From Primulina eburnea (lineage: Eukaryota > Streptophyta > Magnoliopsida > Lamiales > Gesneriaceae), in contig NW_027330864.1 of NCBI RefSeq assembly GCF_022965805.1, positions 1 to 64,000 of the forward strand: a stretch of 64,000 nucleotides of DNA, given 5' to 3'. Positions 1-11,700 of the stretch are shown piece after piece. Every line of letters begins with the position of its first letter. Within the stretch, counting starts at the first letter, position 1. Under the pieces are notes generated by a model. It did no database searches. It was not told where the DNA came from and worked only from the letters and a program-made list of their open reading frames with translations. The position numbers and the translations under genes are program-made.

Positions 1-1361
1 AGTTTAGCCCATAAAGTAATCCAAAAATAGAATCTCTCACCTTCTTAGTCCTAGGCACCCCAAAATAAAGTCCATAGAAATGTCAGTCCAAGTTCTTTTA
101 AGAATAGCACGCAAAAGTGTTCCCAAAGTTCTATTTACAACTTCAGTTTGTCCATCCGTTTGAGGATGACAAGTAGTAGATTACAACAATATGGAGCAAA
201 GTTTAGCCCATAAAGTAATCCAAAAATAGAATCCCTCCCCTTCTTAGTCCTAGGCAACGCCAAAATTAAGTCCATAAAATGTCAATCCATGTTCTTTTTA
301 AGAATAAGCACGCAAAAGTGTTCCCAAAGTTCTATTGACAACTTCAGTTTGTCCATCGTTTGAGGATGACAAGTAGTAGATTACAACAATATGAGCAAAG
401 TTTAGCCCATAAAGTAATCCAAAAATAGAATCCCTCCCCTTCTTAGTCCTAGGCAACCACAAAATAAAGTGCTTAGAAATGTCAATCCAAGTTCTTTTAG
501 GAATAGCACGCACAAGTGTTCCCAAAGTTCTATTTACAACTTCAGTTTGTCCATCCGTTTGGGGATGACAAGTAGTAGATTACAACAATATTGAGCAAAG
601 TTTAGCCCATAAAGTAATCCAAAAATAGAATCCCTCCCCTTCTTTTAAGAATAGCACGCAAAAGTGTTCCCAAAGTTCTATTGACAACTTTAGTTTGTCC
701 ATCTGTTTGAGGATGACAAGTAGTAGATTACAACAATATTGAGCAAAGTTTAGCCATAAAGTAATCCAAAAATAGAATCCCTCCCCTTCTTAGTCCTAGG
801 CAACCCAAAATAAAGTGCATAGAAATGTCAATCCAAGTTCTTTTTAAGAATAGCACGCAAAAGTGTTCCCAAAGTTCTATTTACAACTTCAGTTTGTCCA
901 TACGTTTGAGGAAGACAAGTAGTAGATTACAACAATATTGAGCAAAGTTTAGCCCATATAAGTTCTATTTACAACTTCAGTTTGTCCATCCGTTTGAGGT
1001 TGACAAGTAGTAGATTACAACAATATTGAGCAAAGTTTAGCCCATAAAGTAGTCCAAAATAGAATCCCTCCTCTTCTTAGTCCTAGGCAACCCCAAAATA
1101 AAGTCCATAGAAATGTCAATCCGAGTTCTTTTTAAGAATAACACGCAAAAGTGTTCCCAAAGTTCTTTTTACAACTTCAGTTTGTCCATCCGTTTGAGGA
1201 TGAAAAGTAGTAGATTACAACAATATGGAGCAAAGTTTAGCCCATAAAGTAATCCAAAATAGAATCCCTCCCCTTCTTAGTCCTAGGCAACCGCAAAATA
1301 AAGTGCATAGAAATGTCAATCCAAGTTCTTTTTAAGAATAGCACGCAAAAGTGTTCTCAAA

Positions 1362-3542
1362 GTTCTATTTACCACTTCAGTTTGTCCATCTGTTTGAGGA
1401 TGACAAGTAGTAGATTACAACAATATTGAGCAAAGTTTAGCCCATAAAGTAATCCAAAAATAGAATCCCTCCCCTTCTTAGTCCTAGGCAACCCCAAAAT
1501 AAAGTCCATAGAAATGTCAATTCAAGTTCTTTTTAAAAATAGCACGCAAAAGTGTTCCCAAAGTTCTATTTACAACTTCAGTTTGTCCATCCGTTTGAGG
1601 ATGACAAGTAGTAGATTACAACAATATTGAGCAAAGTTTAACCCATAAAGTAATCCAAAAATAGAATCTCTCACCTTCTTAGTCCTAGACAACCCCAAAA
1701 TAAAGTCCATAGAAATGTCAGTCCAAGTTCTTTTAAGAATAGCACGCAAAAGTGTTCCCAAAGTTCTATTTACAACTTCAGTTTGTCCATCCGTTTGAGG
1801 ATGACAAGTAGTAGATTACAACAATATGGAGCAAAGTTTAGCCCATAAAGTAATCCAAAAATAGAATCCCTCCGCTTCTTAGTCCTAGGCAACCCCAAAA
1901 TAAAGTCCATAGAAATTTCAATCCAAGTTCTTTTTAAGAATAGCACGCAAAAGTGTTCCCAAAGTTCTATTGACAACTTCAGTTTGTCCATCCGTTTGAG
2001 GATGACAAGTAGTAGATTACAACAATATTGAGCAAAGTTTAGTCCATAAAGTAATCCAAAAATAGAATCACTCCCCTTCTTAGTCCTAGGCAACCCCAAA
2101 ATAAAGTGCATAGAAATGTTAATCCAAGTTCTTTTAAGAATAGCACGCACAAGTGTTCCCAAAGTTCTATTTACAACTTCAGTTTGTCCATCCGTTTGAG
2201 GAGTACAAGTAGTAGATTACAACAATATTGAGCAAAGTTTAGCCCATAAAGTAATCCAAAAATAGAATCCCTCACCTTCTTAGTCCTAGGCAACCCAAAA
2301 TAAAATCCATAGAAATGTCAGTCCAAGTTCTTTTAAGAATAGCACGCAAATGTGTTCCCAAAGTTCTATTTACAACTTCATTTTGTCCATCCGTTTGAGG
2401 ATGACAAGTAGTAGATTACAACAATAAGGAGCAAAGTTTAGCCCAAAAAGTAATCCAAAAATAGAATCCCTCCCCTTCTTAGTCCTAGGCAACCCCAAAA
2501 TAAAGTCCATAGAAATGTCAATCCAAGTTCTTTTAAGAATACCACGCACAAGTGTTCCCAAAGTTCTATTTACAACTTCAGTTTGTCCATCCGTTTGGGG
2601 ATGACAAGTAGTATATTACAACAATATTGAGCAAAGTTTAGCCCATATAAGTTCTATTGACAACTTCAGTTTGTCCATCCGTTTGAGGATGACAAGTAGT
2701 AGATTACAACAATATTGAGCAAAGTTTAGCCCATAGAGTAATCCAAAAATAGAATCCCTTCCCTTCTTAGTCCTAGGCAACCCCAAAATAAAGTCCATAG
2801 AAATGTCAATCCAAGTTCTTTTAAGAATAGCACGCACAATTGTTCCCAAAGTTCTATTTATAACTTCAGTTTGTCCATCCGTTTGGGGATGACAAGTAGT
2901 AGATTACAACAATATTGAGCAAAGTTTAGCCCATATAAGTTCTATTTACAACTTCAGTTTGTCCATCCGTTTGAGGATGACAAGTAGTAGATTACAACAA
3001 TATTGAGCAAAGTTTAGCCCATAAAGTAATCCAAAAATAGAATCCCTCCCCTTCTTAGTCCTAGGCAACCCCAAAATAAAGTCCATAGAAATGTCAATCC
3101 AAGTTCTTTTTAAAAATAGCACGCAAAAGTGTTCCCAAAGTTCTATTTACAACTTCAGTTTGTCCATCCGTTTGAGGATGACAAGTAGTAGATTACAACA
3201 ATATGGAGCAAAGTTTAGCCCATTAAGTAATCCAAAAATAGAATCCCTCCCCTTCTTAGTCCTAGGCAACCCCAAAATAAAGTCCATAAAAATGTCAATC
3301 CAAGTTCTTTTTAAGAATAGCACGCAAAAGTGTTCCCAAAGTTCTATTGACAACTTCAGTTTGTCCATCCGTTTGAGGATGACAAGTAGTAGTAGATTAC
3401 AACAATATGGAGCAAAGTTTAGCCCATAAAGTAATCCAAAAATAGAATCCCTCCCCTTCTTAGTCCTAGGCAACCCCAAAATAAAGTGCATAGAAATGTC
3501 AATCCAAGTTCTTTAAGAATAGCACGCAAAAGTGTTCTCAAA
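1362..3542 (-). repeat. Left-array higher-order repeat, copy 1 (2181 bp, 12 units)
   Basis: Monomer starts, taken at the g of gttctat, fall at 1362, 1563, 1763, 1964, 2164, 2363, 2563, 2651, 2851, 2939, 3140 and 3341. This gives ten units of about 200 bp and two of 88 bp. The same series of variants recurs 2181 bp downstream. Examples are the taccacttc start, the gaggagtacaag variant near 2200, the cttcattttg variant near 2379, and the doubled tagtagtag near 3388. Confidence 0.88.
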
Positions 3543-5723
3543 GTTCTATTTACCACTTCAGTTTGTCCATCTGTTTGAGGATGACAAGTAGTAGATTACA
3601 ACAATATTGAGCAAAGTTTAGCCCATAAAGTAATCCAAAAATAGAATCCCTCCCCTTCTTAGTCCTAGGCAACCCCAAAATAAAGTCCATAGAAATGTCA
3701 ATTCAAGTTCTTTTTAAAAATAGCACGCAAAAGTGTTTCCAAAGTTCTATTTACAACTTCAGTTTGTCCATCCGTTTGAGGATGACAAGTAGTAGATTAC
3801 AACAATATTGAGCAAAGTTTAACCCATAAAGTAATCCAAAAATAGAATCTCTCACCTTCTTAGTCCTAGGCAACCCCAAAATAAAGTCCATAGAAATGTC
3901 AGTCCAAGTTCTTTTAAGAATAGCACGCAAAAGTGTTCCCAAAGTTCTATTTACAACTTCAGTTTGTCCATCCGTTTGAGGATGACAAGTAGTAGATTAC
4001 AACAATATGGAGCAAAGTTTAGCCCATAAAGTAATCCAAAAATAGAATCCCTCCGCTTCTTAGTCCTAGGCAACCCCAAAATAAAGTCCATAGAAATTTC
4101 AATCCAAGTTCTTTTTAAGAATAGCACGCAAAAGTGTTCCCAAAGTTCTATTGACAACTTCAGTTTGTCCATCCGTTTGAGGATGACAAGTAGTAGATTA
4201 CAACAATATTGAGCAAAGTTTAGTCCATAAAGTAATCCAAAAATAGAATCACTCCCCTTCTTAGTCCTAGGCAACCCCAAAATAAAGTGCATAGAAATGT
4301 TAATCCAAGTTCTTTTAAGAATAGCACGCACAAGTGTTCCCAAAGTTCTATTTACAACTTCAGTTTGTCCATCCGTTTGAGGAGTACAAGTAGTAGATTA
4401 CAACAATATTGAGCAAAGTTTAGCCCATAAAGTAATCCAAAAATAGAATCCCTCACCTTCTTAGTCCTAGGCAACCCCAAAATAAAATCCATAGAAATGT
4501 CAGTCCAAGTTCTTTTAAGAATAGCACGCAAATGTGTTCCCAAAGTTCTATTTACAACTTCATTTTGTCCATCCGTTTGAGGATGACAAGTAGTAGATTA
4601 CAACAATAAGGAGCAAAGTTTAGCCCAAAAAGTAATCCAAAAATAGAATCCCTCCCCTTCTTAGTTCTAGGCAACCCCAAAATAAAGTCCATAGAAATGT
4701 CAATCCAAGTTCTTTTAAGAATACCACGCACAAGTGTTCCCAAAGTTCTATTTACAACTTCAGTTTGTCCATCCGTTGGGGATGACAAGTAGTATATTAC
4801 AACAATATTGAGCAAAGTTTAGCCCATATAAGTTCTATTGACAACTTCAGTTTGTCCATCCGTTTGAGGATGACAAGTAGTAGATTACAACAATATTGAG
4901 CAAAGTTTAGCCCATAGAGTAATCCAAAAATAGAATCCCTTCCCTTCTTAGTCCTAGGCAACCCCAAAATAAAGTCCATAGAAATGTCAATCCAAGTTCT
5001 TTTAAGAATAGCACGCACAATTGTTCCCAAAGTTCTATTTATAACTTCAGTTTGTCCATCCGTTTGGGGATGACAAGTAGTAGATTACAACAATATTGAG
5101 CAAAGTTTAGCCCATATAAGTTCTATTTACAACTTCAGTTTGTCCATCCGTTTGAGGATGACAAGTAGTAGATTACAACAATATTGAGCAAAGTTTAGCC
5201 CATAAAGTAATCCAAAAATAGAATCCCTCCCCTTCTTAGTCCTAGGCAACCCCAAAATAAAGTCCATAGAAATGTCAATCCAAGTTCTTTTTAAAAATAG
5301 CACGCAAAAGTGTTCCCAAAGTTCTATTTACAACTTCAGTTTGTCCATCCGTTTGAGGATGACAAGTAGTAGATTACAACAATATGGAGCAAAGTTTAGC
5401 CCATTAAGTAATCCAAAAATAGAATCCCTCCCCTTCTTAGTCCTAGGCAACCCCAAAATAAAGTCCATAAAAATGTCAATCCAAGTTCTTTTTAAGAATA
5501 GCACGCAAAAGTGTTCCCAAAGTTCTATTGACAACTTCAGTTTGTCCATCCGTTTGAGGATGACAAGTAGTAGTAGATTACAACAATATGGAGCAAAGTT
5601 TAGCCCATAAAGTAATCCAAAAATAGAATCCCTCCCCTTCTTAGTCCTAGGCAACCCCAAAATAAAGTGCATAGAAATGTCAATCCAAGTTCTTTTAAGA
5701 ATAGCACGCACAAGTGTTCCCAA
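3543..5723 (-). repeat. Left-array higher-order repeat, copy 2
   Basis: Near-identical tandem copy of 1362-3542 at an offset of 2181 bp; variant monomers occur in the same order. The match weakens near 5690, where this copy continues into a unit with cacgcacaagtg and gtttggggatg that instead resembles positions 490-560. The copy therefore ends by changing register within a monomer, as expected from unequal crossover. Confidence 0.85.
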
Positions 5724-7293
5724 AGTTCTATTTACAACTTCAGTTTGTCCATCCGTTTGGGGATGACAAGTAGTAGATTACAACAATATTGAGCAAAGTT
5801 TAGCCCATAAAGTAATCCAAAAATAGAATCTCTCCCCTTCTTTTAAGAATAGCACGCAAAAGTGTTCCCAAAGTTCTATTGACAACTTCAGTTTGTCCAT
5901 CTGTTTGAAGATGACAAGTAGTAGATTACAACAATATTGAGCAAAGTTTAGCCCATAAAGTAATCCAAAAATAGAATCCCTCCCCTTCTTAGTTCTAGGC
6001 AACCCCAAAATAAAGTGCATAGAAATGTCAATCCAAGTTCTTTTTAAGAATAGTATGCAAAAGTGTTCCCAAAGTTCTATTTACAACTTCAGTTTGTCCA
6101 TACGTTTGAGGAAGACAAGTAGTAGATTACAACAATATTGAGCAAAGTTTAGCCCATATAAGTTCTATTTACAACTTCAGTTTGTCCATCCGTTTGAGGA
6201 TGACAAGTAGTAGATTACAACAATATTGAGCAAATTTTAGCCCATAAAGTAGTCCAAAAATAGAATCCCTCCTCTTCTTAGTCCTAGGCAACCCCAAAAT
6301 AAAGTCCATAGAAATGTCAATCCGAGTTCTTTTTAAGAATAACACGCAAAAGTGTTCCCAAAGTTCTATTTACAACTTCAGTTTGTCCATCCGTTTGAGG
6401 ATGACAAGTAGTAGATTACAACAATATGGAGCAAAGTTTAGCCAATAAAGTAATCCAAAAATAGAATTCCTTTTCTTCTTAGTCCTAGGCAACCCCAAAA
6501 TAAAGTCCATAGAAATTTCAATCCAAGTTCTTTTTAAGAATAACACGCAAAAGTGTTCCCAAAGTTCTATTGACAACTTCAGTTTGTCCATCCGTTTGAG
6601 GATGACAAGTAGTAGATTACAACAATATTGAGCAAAGTTTAGCCCATAAAGTAATCCAAAAATAGAATCCCTCCCCTTCTTAGTCCTAGGCAACCCCAAA
6701 ATAAAGTCCATAGAAATGTCAGTCCAAGTTCTTTTAAGAATATCACGCAAAAGTGTTCCCAAAGTTCTATTAACAACTTCAGTTTGTCCATCCGTTTGAG
6801 GATGACAAGTAGTAGATTACAACTTTATTGTGCAAAGTTTAGCCCATAAAGTAATCCAAAAATAGAATCCCTCCCCTTCTTAATCCTAGGCAACCCCAAA
6901 ATAAAGTGCATAGAAATGTCAATCCAAGTTCTTTTTAAGAATAGCACGCAAAAGTGTTCTCAAAGTTCTATTTACAACTTCAGTTTGTCCATCCGTTTGA
7001 GGATGACAAGTAGTAGATTACAACAATATTGAGCAAAGTTTAGCCCCTAAAGTAATCTAAAAATAAAATCCCTCCCCTTCTTAGTCCTAGGCAACCCCAA
7101 AATAAAGTCTATAGAAATGTCAATCCAAGTTCTTTTTAAGAATAGCACGCAAAAGTGTTCCTAAAGTTCTATTTACAACTTCAGTTTGTCCATCCGTTTG
7201 AGGATGACAAGTAGTAGATTACAACAATATTGAGCAAAGTTTAGCCCATAAAGTAATCTAAAAATAGAATCCCTCCCCTTCTTAGCCCTAGGC

Positions 7294-7319
7294 TGTAACG
7301 ACCCATTACAGGCCCAGTG
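7294..7319 (+). repeat. Truncated 26-bp copy of the foldback terminus
   Basis: Starts tgtaacgacccattacagg and repeats the first 26 bases of the foldback arm at 7329. The nine bases tccttttat separate the two. It sits exactly at the satellite edge, so it is either a remnant of an earlier insertion or part of a rearranged junction. Confidence 0.8.
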
Positions 7320-7328
7320 TCCTTTTAT

Positions 7329-7693
7329 TGTAACGACCCATTACAGGCCCAGTGGACCGTACTCCACTGCCCCGATCTATCAAGTGACTTGGCCCATAAG
7401 CCCGGTAGGCCGTACCCTACCCTGTGGTGCCACATTGATACTACAGGCTACTCATAGAACTCTTCAGCCCATGAACTGAAGTTAGTGCCTCCCCAGGATC
7501 GAACCCAAGATCACATGGATATATAGATACTTGGCACAAACTTCAGTTCATGGGCTGAAGAGTTCTATGAGTAGCCTGTAGTATCAATGTGGCACCACAG
7601 GGTAGGGTACGGCCTACCGGGCTTATGGGCCAAGTCACTTGATAGATCGGGGCAGTGGAGTACGGTCCACTGGGCCTGTAATGGGTCGTTACA
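7329..7693. mobile_element. Foldback element with perfect 155-bp inverted arms
   Basis: Arms at 7329-7483 and 7539-7693 are exact reverse complements by eye over 155 bp; the termini read TGTAACGACCCATTACA and its complement. The 55-bp spacer (7484-7538) contains ggatcgaaccc, which on the minus strand resembles a Pol III B box. There is no coding capacity. The TGT...ACA termini resemble gypsy LTR ends, so this could be a palindromic derivative of an LTR rather than a DNA-transposon MITE. Flanks (tttat before, ttcca after) give no target duplication, so it is not a clean insertion. It separates the satellite from the truncated E1 LTR. Confidence 0.8.
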
Positions 7694-8013
7694 TTCCAAC
7701 TTCTTTTCCACTTTTAAATTGTGATTTTGCAAGATTTAGCAACCCAAATTCAAATCCGACTTCGGTTTTGAGCTCCTCTCGTTATTAGCTACAAAGTGAT
7801 GTAAGTTTTATGTAATTTCAACAAGTTTCGAAATTCAGATGTTTGGGAAATGAGAATATGATAGTTATATTGTGTTCTTGGCATATTGAGCATGATATAT
7901 TTGTAAACGGATCAAAGAAAGGATAACATATGCATTTCCTATGAATTTCAGTATGGTTTATGAATTGTTGGGATAGAATTATTGTGTTTTGGATGAATAT
8001 TGTATTGGATTGT
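7694..8013 (+). repeat. E1 5' LTR, internal fragment
   Basis: Matches 25935-26254 of the intact LTR nearly base for base. The left edge at 7694 follows the foldback directly. The right edge carries attgt (8009-8013), the left target duplication of E3, with attat as the right partner at 15163-15167. One A-to-G change separates the two copies. Confidence 0.88.
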
Positions 8014-8690
8014 TGTGGGGACCCGGACGCTAATCATGTTCTTAATCATCATTGGGACTAATTAATCAATTATAAAACAGGGTCTAATTTTTTTTTAAAA
8101 AAATACAAAGCGGAAACGTAATGTAATTTACTCAAATTACATATTAAACATGAACATACAAATCTTGTGTTATCTACAAGAATTCCACTAGGGTCAACTA
8201 CATATCAGTGCTGAATCCTATGTTGCTTCGAAGCCCGGATCTCCACGCTATCTAATCTTCTATCATCCTATTCTTGACCCTGATCCAGCCCCACCTGTTG
8301 TCATGCACACATACAAAACAAGACAACAGCCGGATACTCCGGTGAGATATGAATATCCCAGTATAAACAATGTAAACATGCAGTCATATAAAAGCATATA
8401 CGAAAGCATATAAGAATTATTCATAACATGTCTCAAATCAGAAACATAAATCCATATCAAACATTCAATAATCATGAATGGCATAAACAATGTAAATCAA
8501 CATGTCATATCAGACTCAACTCAACCGACGCGTTGTCTCAGACTCGACTCCACTGACGCGTCGTCTCAGACTCGACTCAACTCTATCCTAGGGATCCCGA
8601 TGTCTGGATATAGGTGATTATATCGAATCTCAGTCGATAGGAATGAATCAATCCCTAAACGGCATCGATATAATTCATATATCAGTGTCT

Positions 8691-8945
8691 GGGCGAATCA
8701 GCCGCAGAATTGACGACTCAGTCAATAACCCGACGAATCAGCCGGTAATTAGGCGAATCAGCCCATAATCAGACAACTCAGCCTGTAATTAAGCGAATCA
8801 GCTTAAGTTTAGACGAATCAGTCCATAACCAGACGAATCAGCCGGTGACTAGACGAATCATCCCATGACTCAACGACTCAGTACTCAATACATGCATTCA
8901 GTATCTAAACAAATCAGTCGATGACTAGCGAATCAGCAGTCCTTA
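8691..8945. repeat. Degenerate 20-bp minisatellite inside E3 LTR
   Basis: About a dozen units of the form gacgaatcagcc plus about 8 variable bases, for example gcgaatcagcccataatca. An equivalent run occurs in the other LTR at about 13743-13990. In LTR terms it lies in the downstream (R/U5) half. Confidence 0.8.
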
Positions 8946-9499
8946 CATGTAGTGGCTATAAATCAATAGACTACAAATATAAATCTTATCAATTGCAACT
9001 ATCAATGCAATAAATGAAAGTATGTGATTTAGGGAGACTCGAGTCAAACCTCACTCGAGTTGTGTAATCCCAACTCAACATTAATTTATACCTTTCTTTC
9101 TGATACTCTGACTCTGTCGAAGTCTCGAACTCAAATCTGTCAATACACAATCTGACAAGAACAATATCGAGGAGTATAATATCCATACACCACTCGAATC
9201 AAATCTGTTCTGCTCAATACTTAACCTAATTCAATATCGATGGCATAACGGTATAATATCAATATACCCAACAATACCATATCAATAAGATATTAATTCT
9301 AATATCTCATACTCGATAACAACTCAATTCTGATATCAATTCTCAATCAAATCAACTCTAAAAATCATAACAATTCCATATGGTATCTGTTCCTCAGTCC
9401 GGTTTCGATTATACGATGTCTAACATGCCAAGAACATCATATATGAATCATATCAGATTCTGACAATACCATAATTTCAAATCATATCAAAGAATTCAT

Positions 9500-9501
9500 A
9501 A

Positions 9502-9568
<67 letters not shown>
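9500..9568. repeat. TA dinucleotide tract, promoter-like, in E3 3' LTR
   Basis: A long run of TA dinucleotides. The matching tract in the other LTR (14725-14748) is much shorter, so it has expanded or contracted since insertion. In the minus-strand sense it lies directly downstream of the GC-rich hairpin cluster, the position of the TATA element in the other LTRs of this window. Confidence 0.75.
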
Positions 9569-9628
9569 ATATATATATCTCGTACATGCGATAAGGCACA
9601 TGGCACATCCTTCACGCGACACGCATCG

Positions 9629-9839
9629 CGCTCGGGCGGTAAGAAATTCCCGCCCGGGCGCTCGCTCGGCGCTCGGGCGGTAAAAATCTGCCGCCCGGGC
9701 GCGGAGCGCTCTGCCTCCCTGCATTACCCGATGGCGCCGGGCGGTTAAAAACTACCGCCCGGGCGCCAAGCTTTCTGCCCAAAGCCTTTTTAATTTAACA
9801 TTGGCGCTCGAGCGGTCAAGAACCACCGCTCGGGCGCCA
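9629..9839 (-). promoter_or_regulatory. GC-rich hairpin cluster upstream of TATA tract (E3 3' LTR)
   Basis: Four modules at about 9629-9662, 9669-9702, 9733-9767 and 9803-9839. Each is an inverted repeat of the form cgctcgggcggt, short A/T-rich loop, ccgcccgggcg. The stems can form 10-13 bp hairpins. They lie just upstream of the TA tract in the minus-strand sense, suggesting U3 enhancer or silencing-related structure; the function is inferred. Confidence 0.6.
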
Positions 9840-9991
9840 GACATTCTGCCCGAAAATCACATAACTCATATGTGTTAACCAATTTGGTCTCGGAGCGGTC
9901 CAACTGTACTCATATCCATTCATAATCAATAAATCATCTCAGATTACGTTAATCATCTCAAATTACGGTAACCAAATTCTTGAGCATTACA

Positions 9992-10005
9992 TTTCTCCCC
10001 CTCTT
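9992..10005 (-). promoter_or_regulatory. E3 polypurine tract
   Basis: The + strand reads tttctccccctctt, a minus-strand purine run (aagagggggagaaa) directly abutting the LTR start. It is the plus-strand DNA priming site of the element. The adjacent + strand text gttcgtcctcgaactc corresponds to the conserved gaggacgaa motif that precedes the tract in E1 and E4. Confidence 0.88.
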
Positions 10006-11090
10006 AGATCTGAGTTCGTCCTCGAACTCACAAGTAATCAACTCAGTTATATCAGAAGAAATGTATAACAGAGTTAAAATCAAACTCTCATTTTAATGAA
10101 TCCATTCTGAAATCTATTTCTGGTATCAACCTCCGAGTTCAAATCTGGAATAAAACTTCATGAAGTATATTATCATAATACTTCTCAATTTAATTCTGAC
10201 AAAATCAATCTTGCCATGTTGGTTATACAACATCCGTATAAACCACTCCATAGTCTATAATAATTCAATACAGCCAACCATCATTAAATCTGCTGCTCTC
10301 GATCTAGGACATATTCAATCCTCGACCTCAAATACCAATCATCATCATCCGATGTTGGTTTATGACATCTATTCTTTCTGAACTATCTTCATCTTCCTTC
10401 GAATTTTCTTCAAAAGAAATCTGCAGTATTCACTGTATACCGTCTCATCTATAACTATCTCATTACCCATCTGATAAGCTGATAGCTATTGTCACTTCAT
10501 GATAATAAGTCATATCAAGTAGTGCTAACATCCAGCACTAAAGCTGTACAAAAATCTTCCAATCTCTGGCTAATATATTCTGACGGTCTGTCAATCTGTA
10601 AATTCATCTGAAAGAGAGTTCATGATATAGTCTATCACCAGTACACAATCAATCAAAATCACAATCTGATATAATCTACTGTGGCATTCTGATCTTTCTG
10701 ACCACTTTTCTGACATCAATCTGTGTCATTGGGTCATGTTTGTACGTAATCTGGTACAAACTGATAGCTATAGATTGAACAATCTGTCAATCTGAATCAT
10801 ATCATATTACAATCTGGTATTCGGGTTTGACAATCACTATCAATCTTTGCTGTACAATTCTGACACATCTGACATCACAGAATAATCAATCTCATACACA
10901 ATACAAAATCACATATCTGTTACTCTGATGGACACTCTGTTCTGACTATCGATATTGAGTTCAAAACATTCTAATCGGCGTTTTGAACTGCTAACGTTTA
11001 AAAATTAGCTCTGGTTCGGGCGGTACAATATAATCTCCGTTGTCTACAATCCGTCTCAACCACGTATTCAAAATATCATCATTATTCAAT
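10006..11090 (-). other. E3 internal region without recognisable coding
   Basis: About 1.1 kb, rich in the words atctg, aatctg and caatct, with no open frame over about 75 codons and no RT, RNase H or integrase motif in any frame. It occupies the place where about 3 kb of pol should be. It could be extremely eroded pol or a non-coding spacer acquired by the non-autonomous lineage. Confidence 0.6.
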
Positions 11091-11700
11091 CTGATTCAAG
11101 GCTAAAATCAATCTCTCTGATTTGAATCAGATCTGAAGTCTTATCAGAGAAAACATTAATAACTTTCATATCATTGGTAAATCAGCCAATGATAGACTCA
11201 ATTTCAGTAAATCAACTGAATACATAAGGAGTCATTCTGCTCCTTTCTGTAATACTCGAATCATAGAGATAGTACGACTTATCAAAGGAATCCTCAATCT
11301 AGAATCCTTATCGTACAATACTTATCTCTTGGCCATTTCAGGTCCCATTCTCACCATCTTCTGGAATCAATATAGGTAGCTCTGTACTTGGTCCGCATAT
11401 CAATATCCGTAATGCTGTCCCAAAATTAGACAACCCCAGTACAATACCAGCTACCACAAGCTCTAACTCAGTCTCATTCTCATTCTACTGTAGTATACAT
11501 CGTCTTACAGAATTCACTGCTATAAAAAAAACTCTCCCCAACGGAGCAAGGGTATACACTACAGTAAATAAAGACTCAACAGTTAATGCATGCATCAATG
11601 CAAATCTTTCAGAAATAAAAGTATGTGAAGCACTGGTATCCCTCAATACATATGCAGGATAATCAAACAAATCAGTTACCTGCAACATTATCATCTGGTG
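11090..11700 (-). pseudogene. pol: E3 degenerate protease and start of RT
   Basis: The minus strand reads [21 protein letters not shown], aligning with the protease active site of E2 and E4. The catalytic loop has DTSAS where its relatives have DTGAS, so the Gly is lost. Further along, stop-riddled fragments still align with the end of protease (VLGL... and RLRIPLIS...) and with the region before RT (IREIDFSLE near 11090-11120), after which similarity ends. A frameshift separates this piece from the gag tail. It is non-functional. Confidence 0.75.

Larger units (their letters stand above)
1..7293 (-). repeat. Integrase-derived satellite array, left block (about 200-bp monomers)
   Basis: Head-to-tail monomers of 199-202 bp, each recognisable by the + strand words gttctatt, cttcagtttgtccatc, gatgacaagtagtagatt and cttagtcctaggcaacc. 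On the minus strand one frame reads [19 protein letters not shown], the region of the first catalytic Asp of a Ty3/gypsy integrase core. Another frame reads [19 protein letters not shown] followed by GTLLRAILK, the region of the catalytic Glu. The part of the core between them, with the second Asp, is missing. The array also holds short 88-bp units (near 951, 2651, 2939, 6160) and a unit with a 53-bp internal deletion (near 645 and 5845). The small open frames here (60-131 codons) are by-products of this ancestry. The array stops inside a monomer at 7293, where the foldback region begins. No gene is present. Confidence 0.93.
8014..9991 (-). repeat. E3 3' LTR (left copy)
   Basis: Begins tgtggggacccggacgc on the + strand and ends gagcattaca just before the polypurine tract. 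Compared with the right copy it lacks about 170 bp between atcatatcaaa and gaattcataa and has a longer TA run. It contains a 20-bp minisatellite, a GC-rich hairpin cluster and a TA-rich promoter-like stretch. Confidence 0.9.

Noticed and set aside
1..7293. CRISPR-like regular repeats
   Set aside because: Repeats are ~200 bp, contiguous and without unique spacers, and integrase similarity explains them; the setting is a plant genome.
7484..7538. A tRNA gene or SINE in the foldback spacer
   Set aside because: Only a B-box-like word is present; no cloverleaf, A box or tail can be drawn.
8263..8490. A small hydrophobic protein (75 codons, with a copy at 13315-13542)
   Set aside because: Both copies lie at the same place in the two LTRs of E3; membrane-like composition comes from AT-rich sequence.
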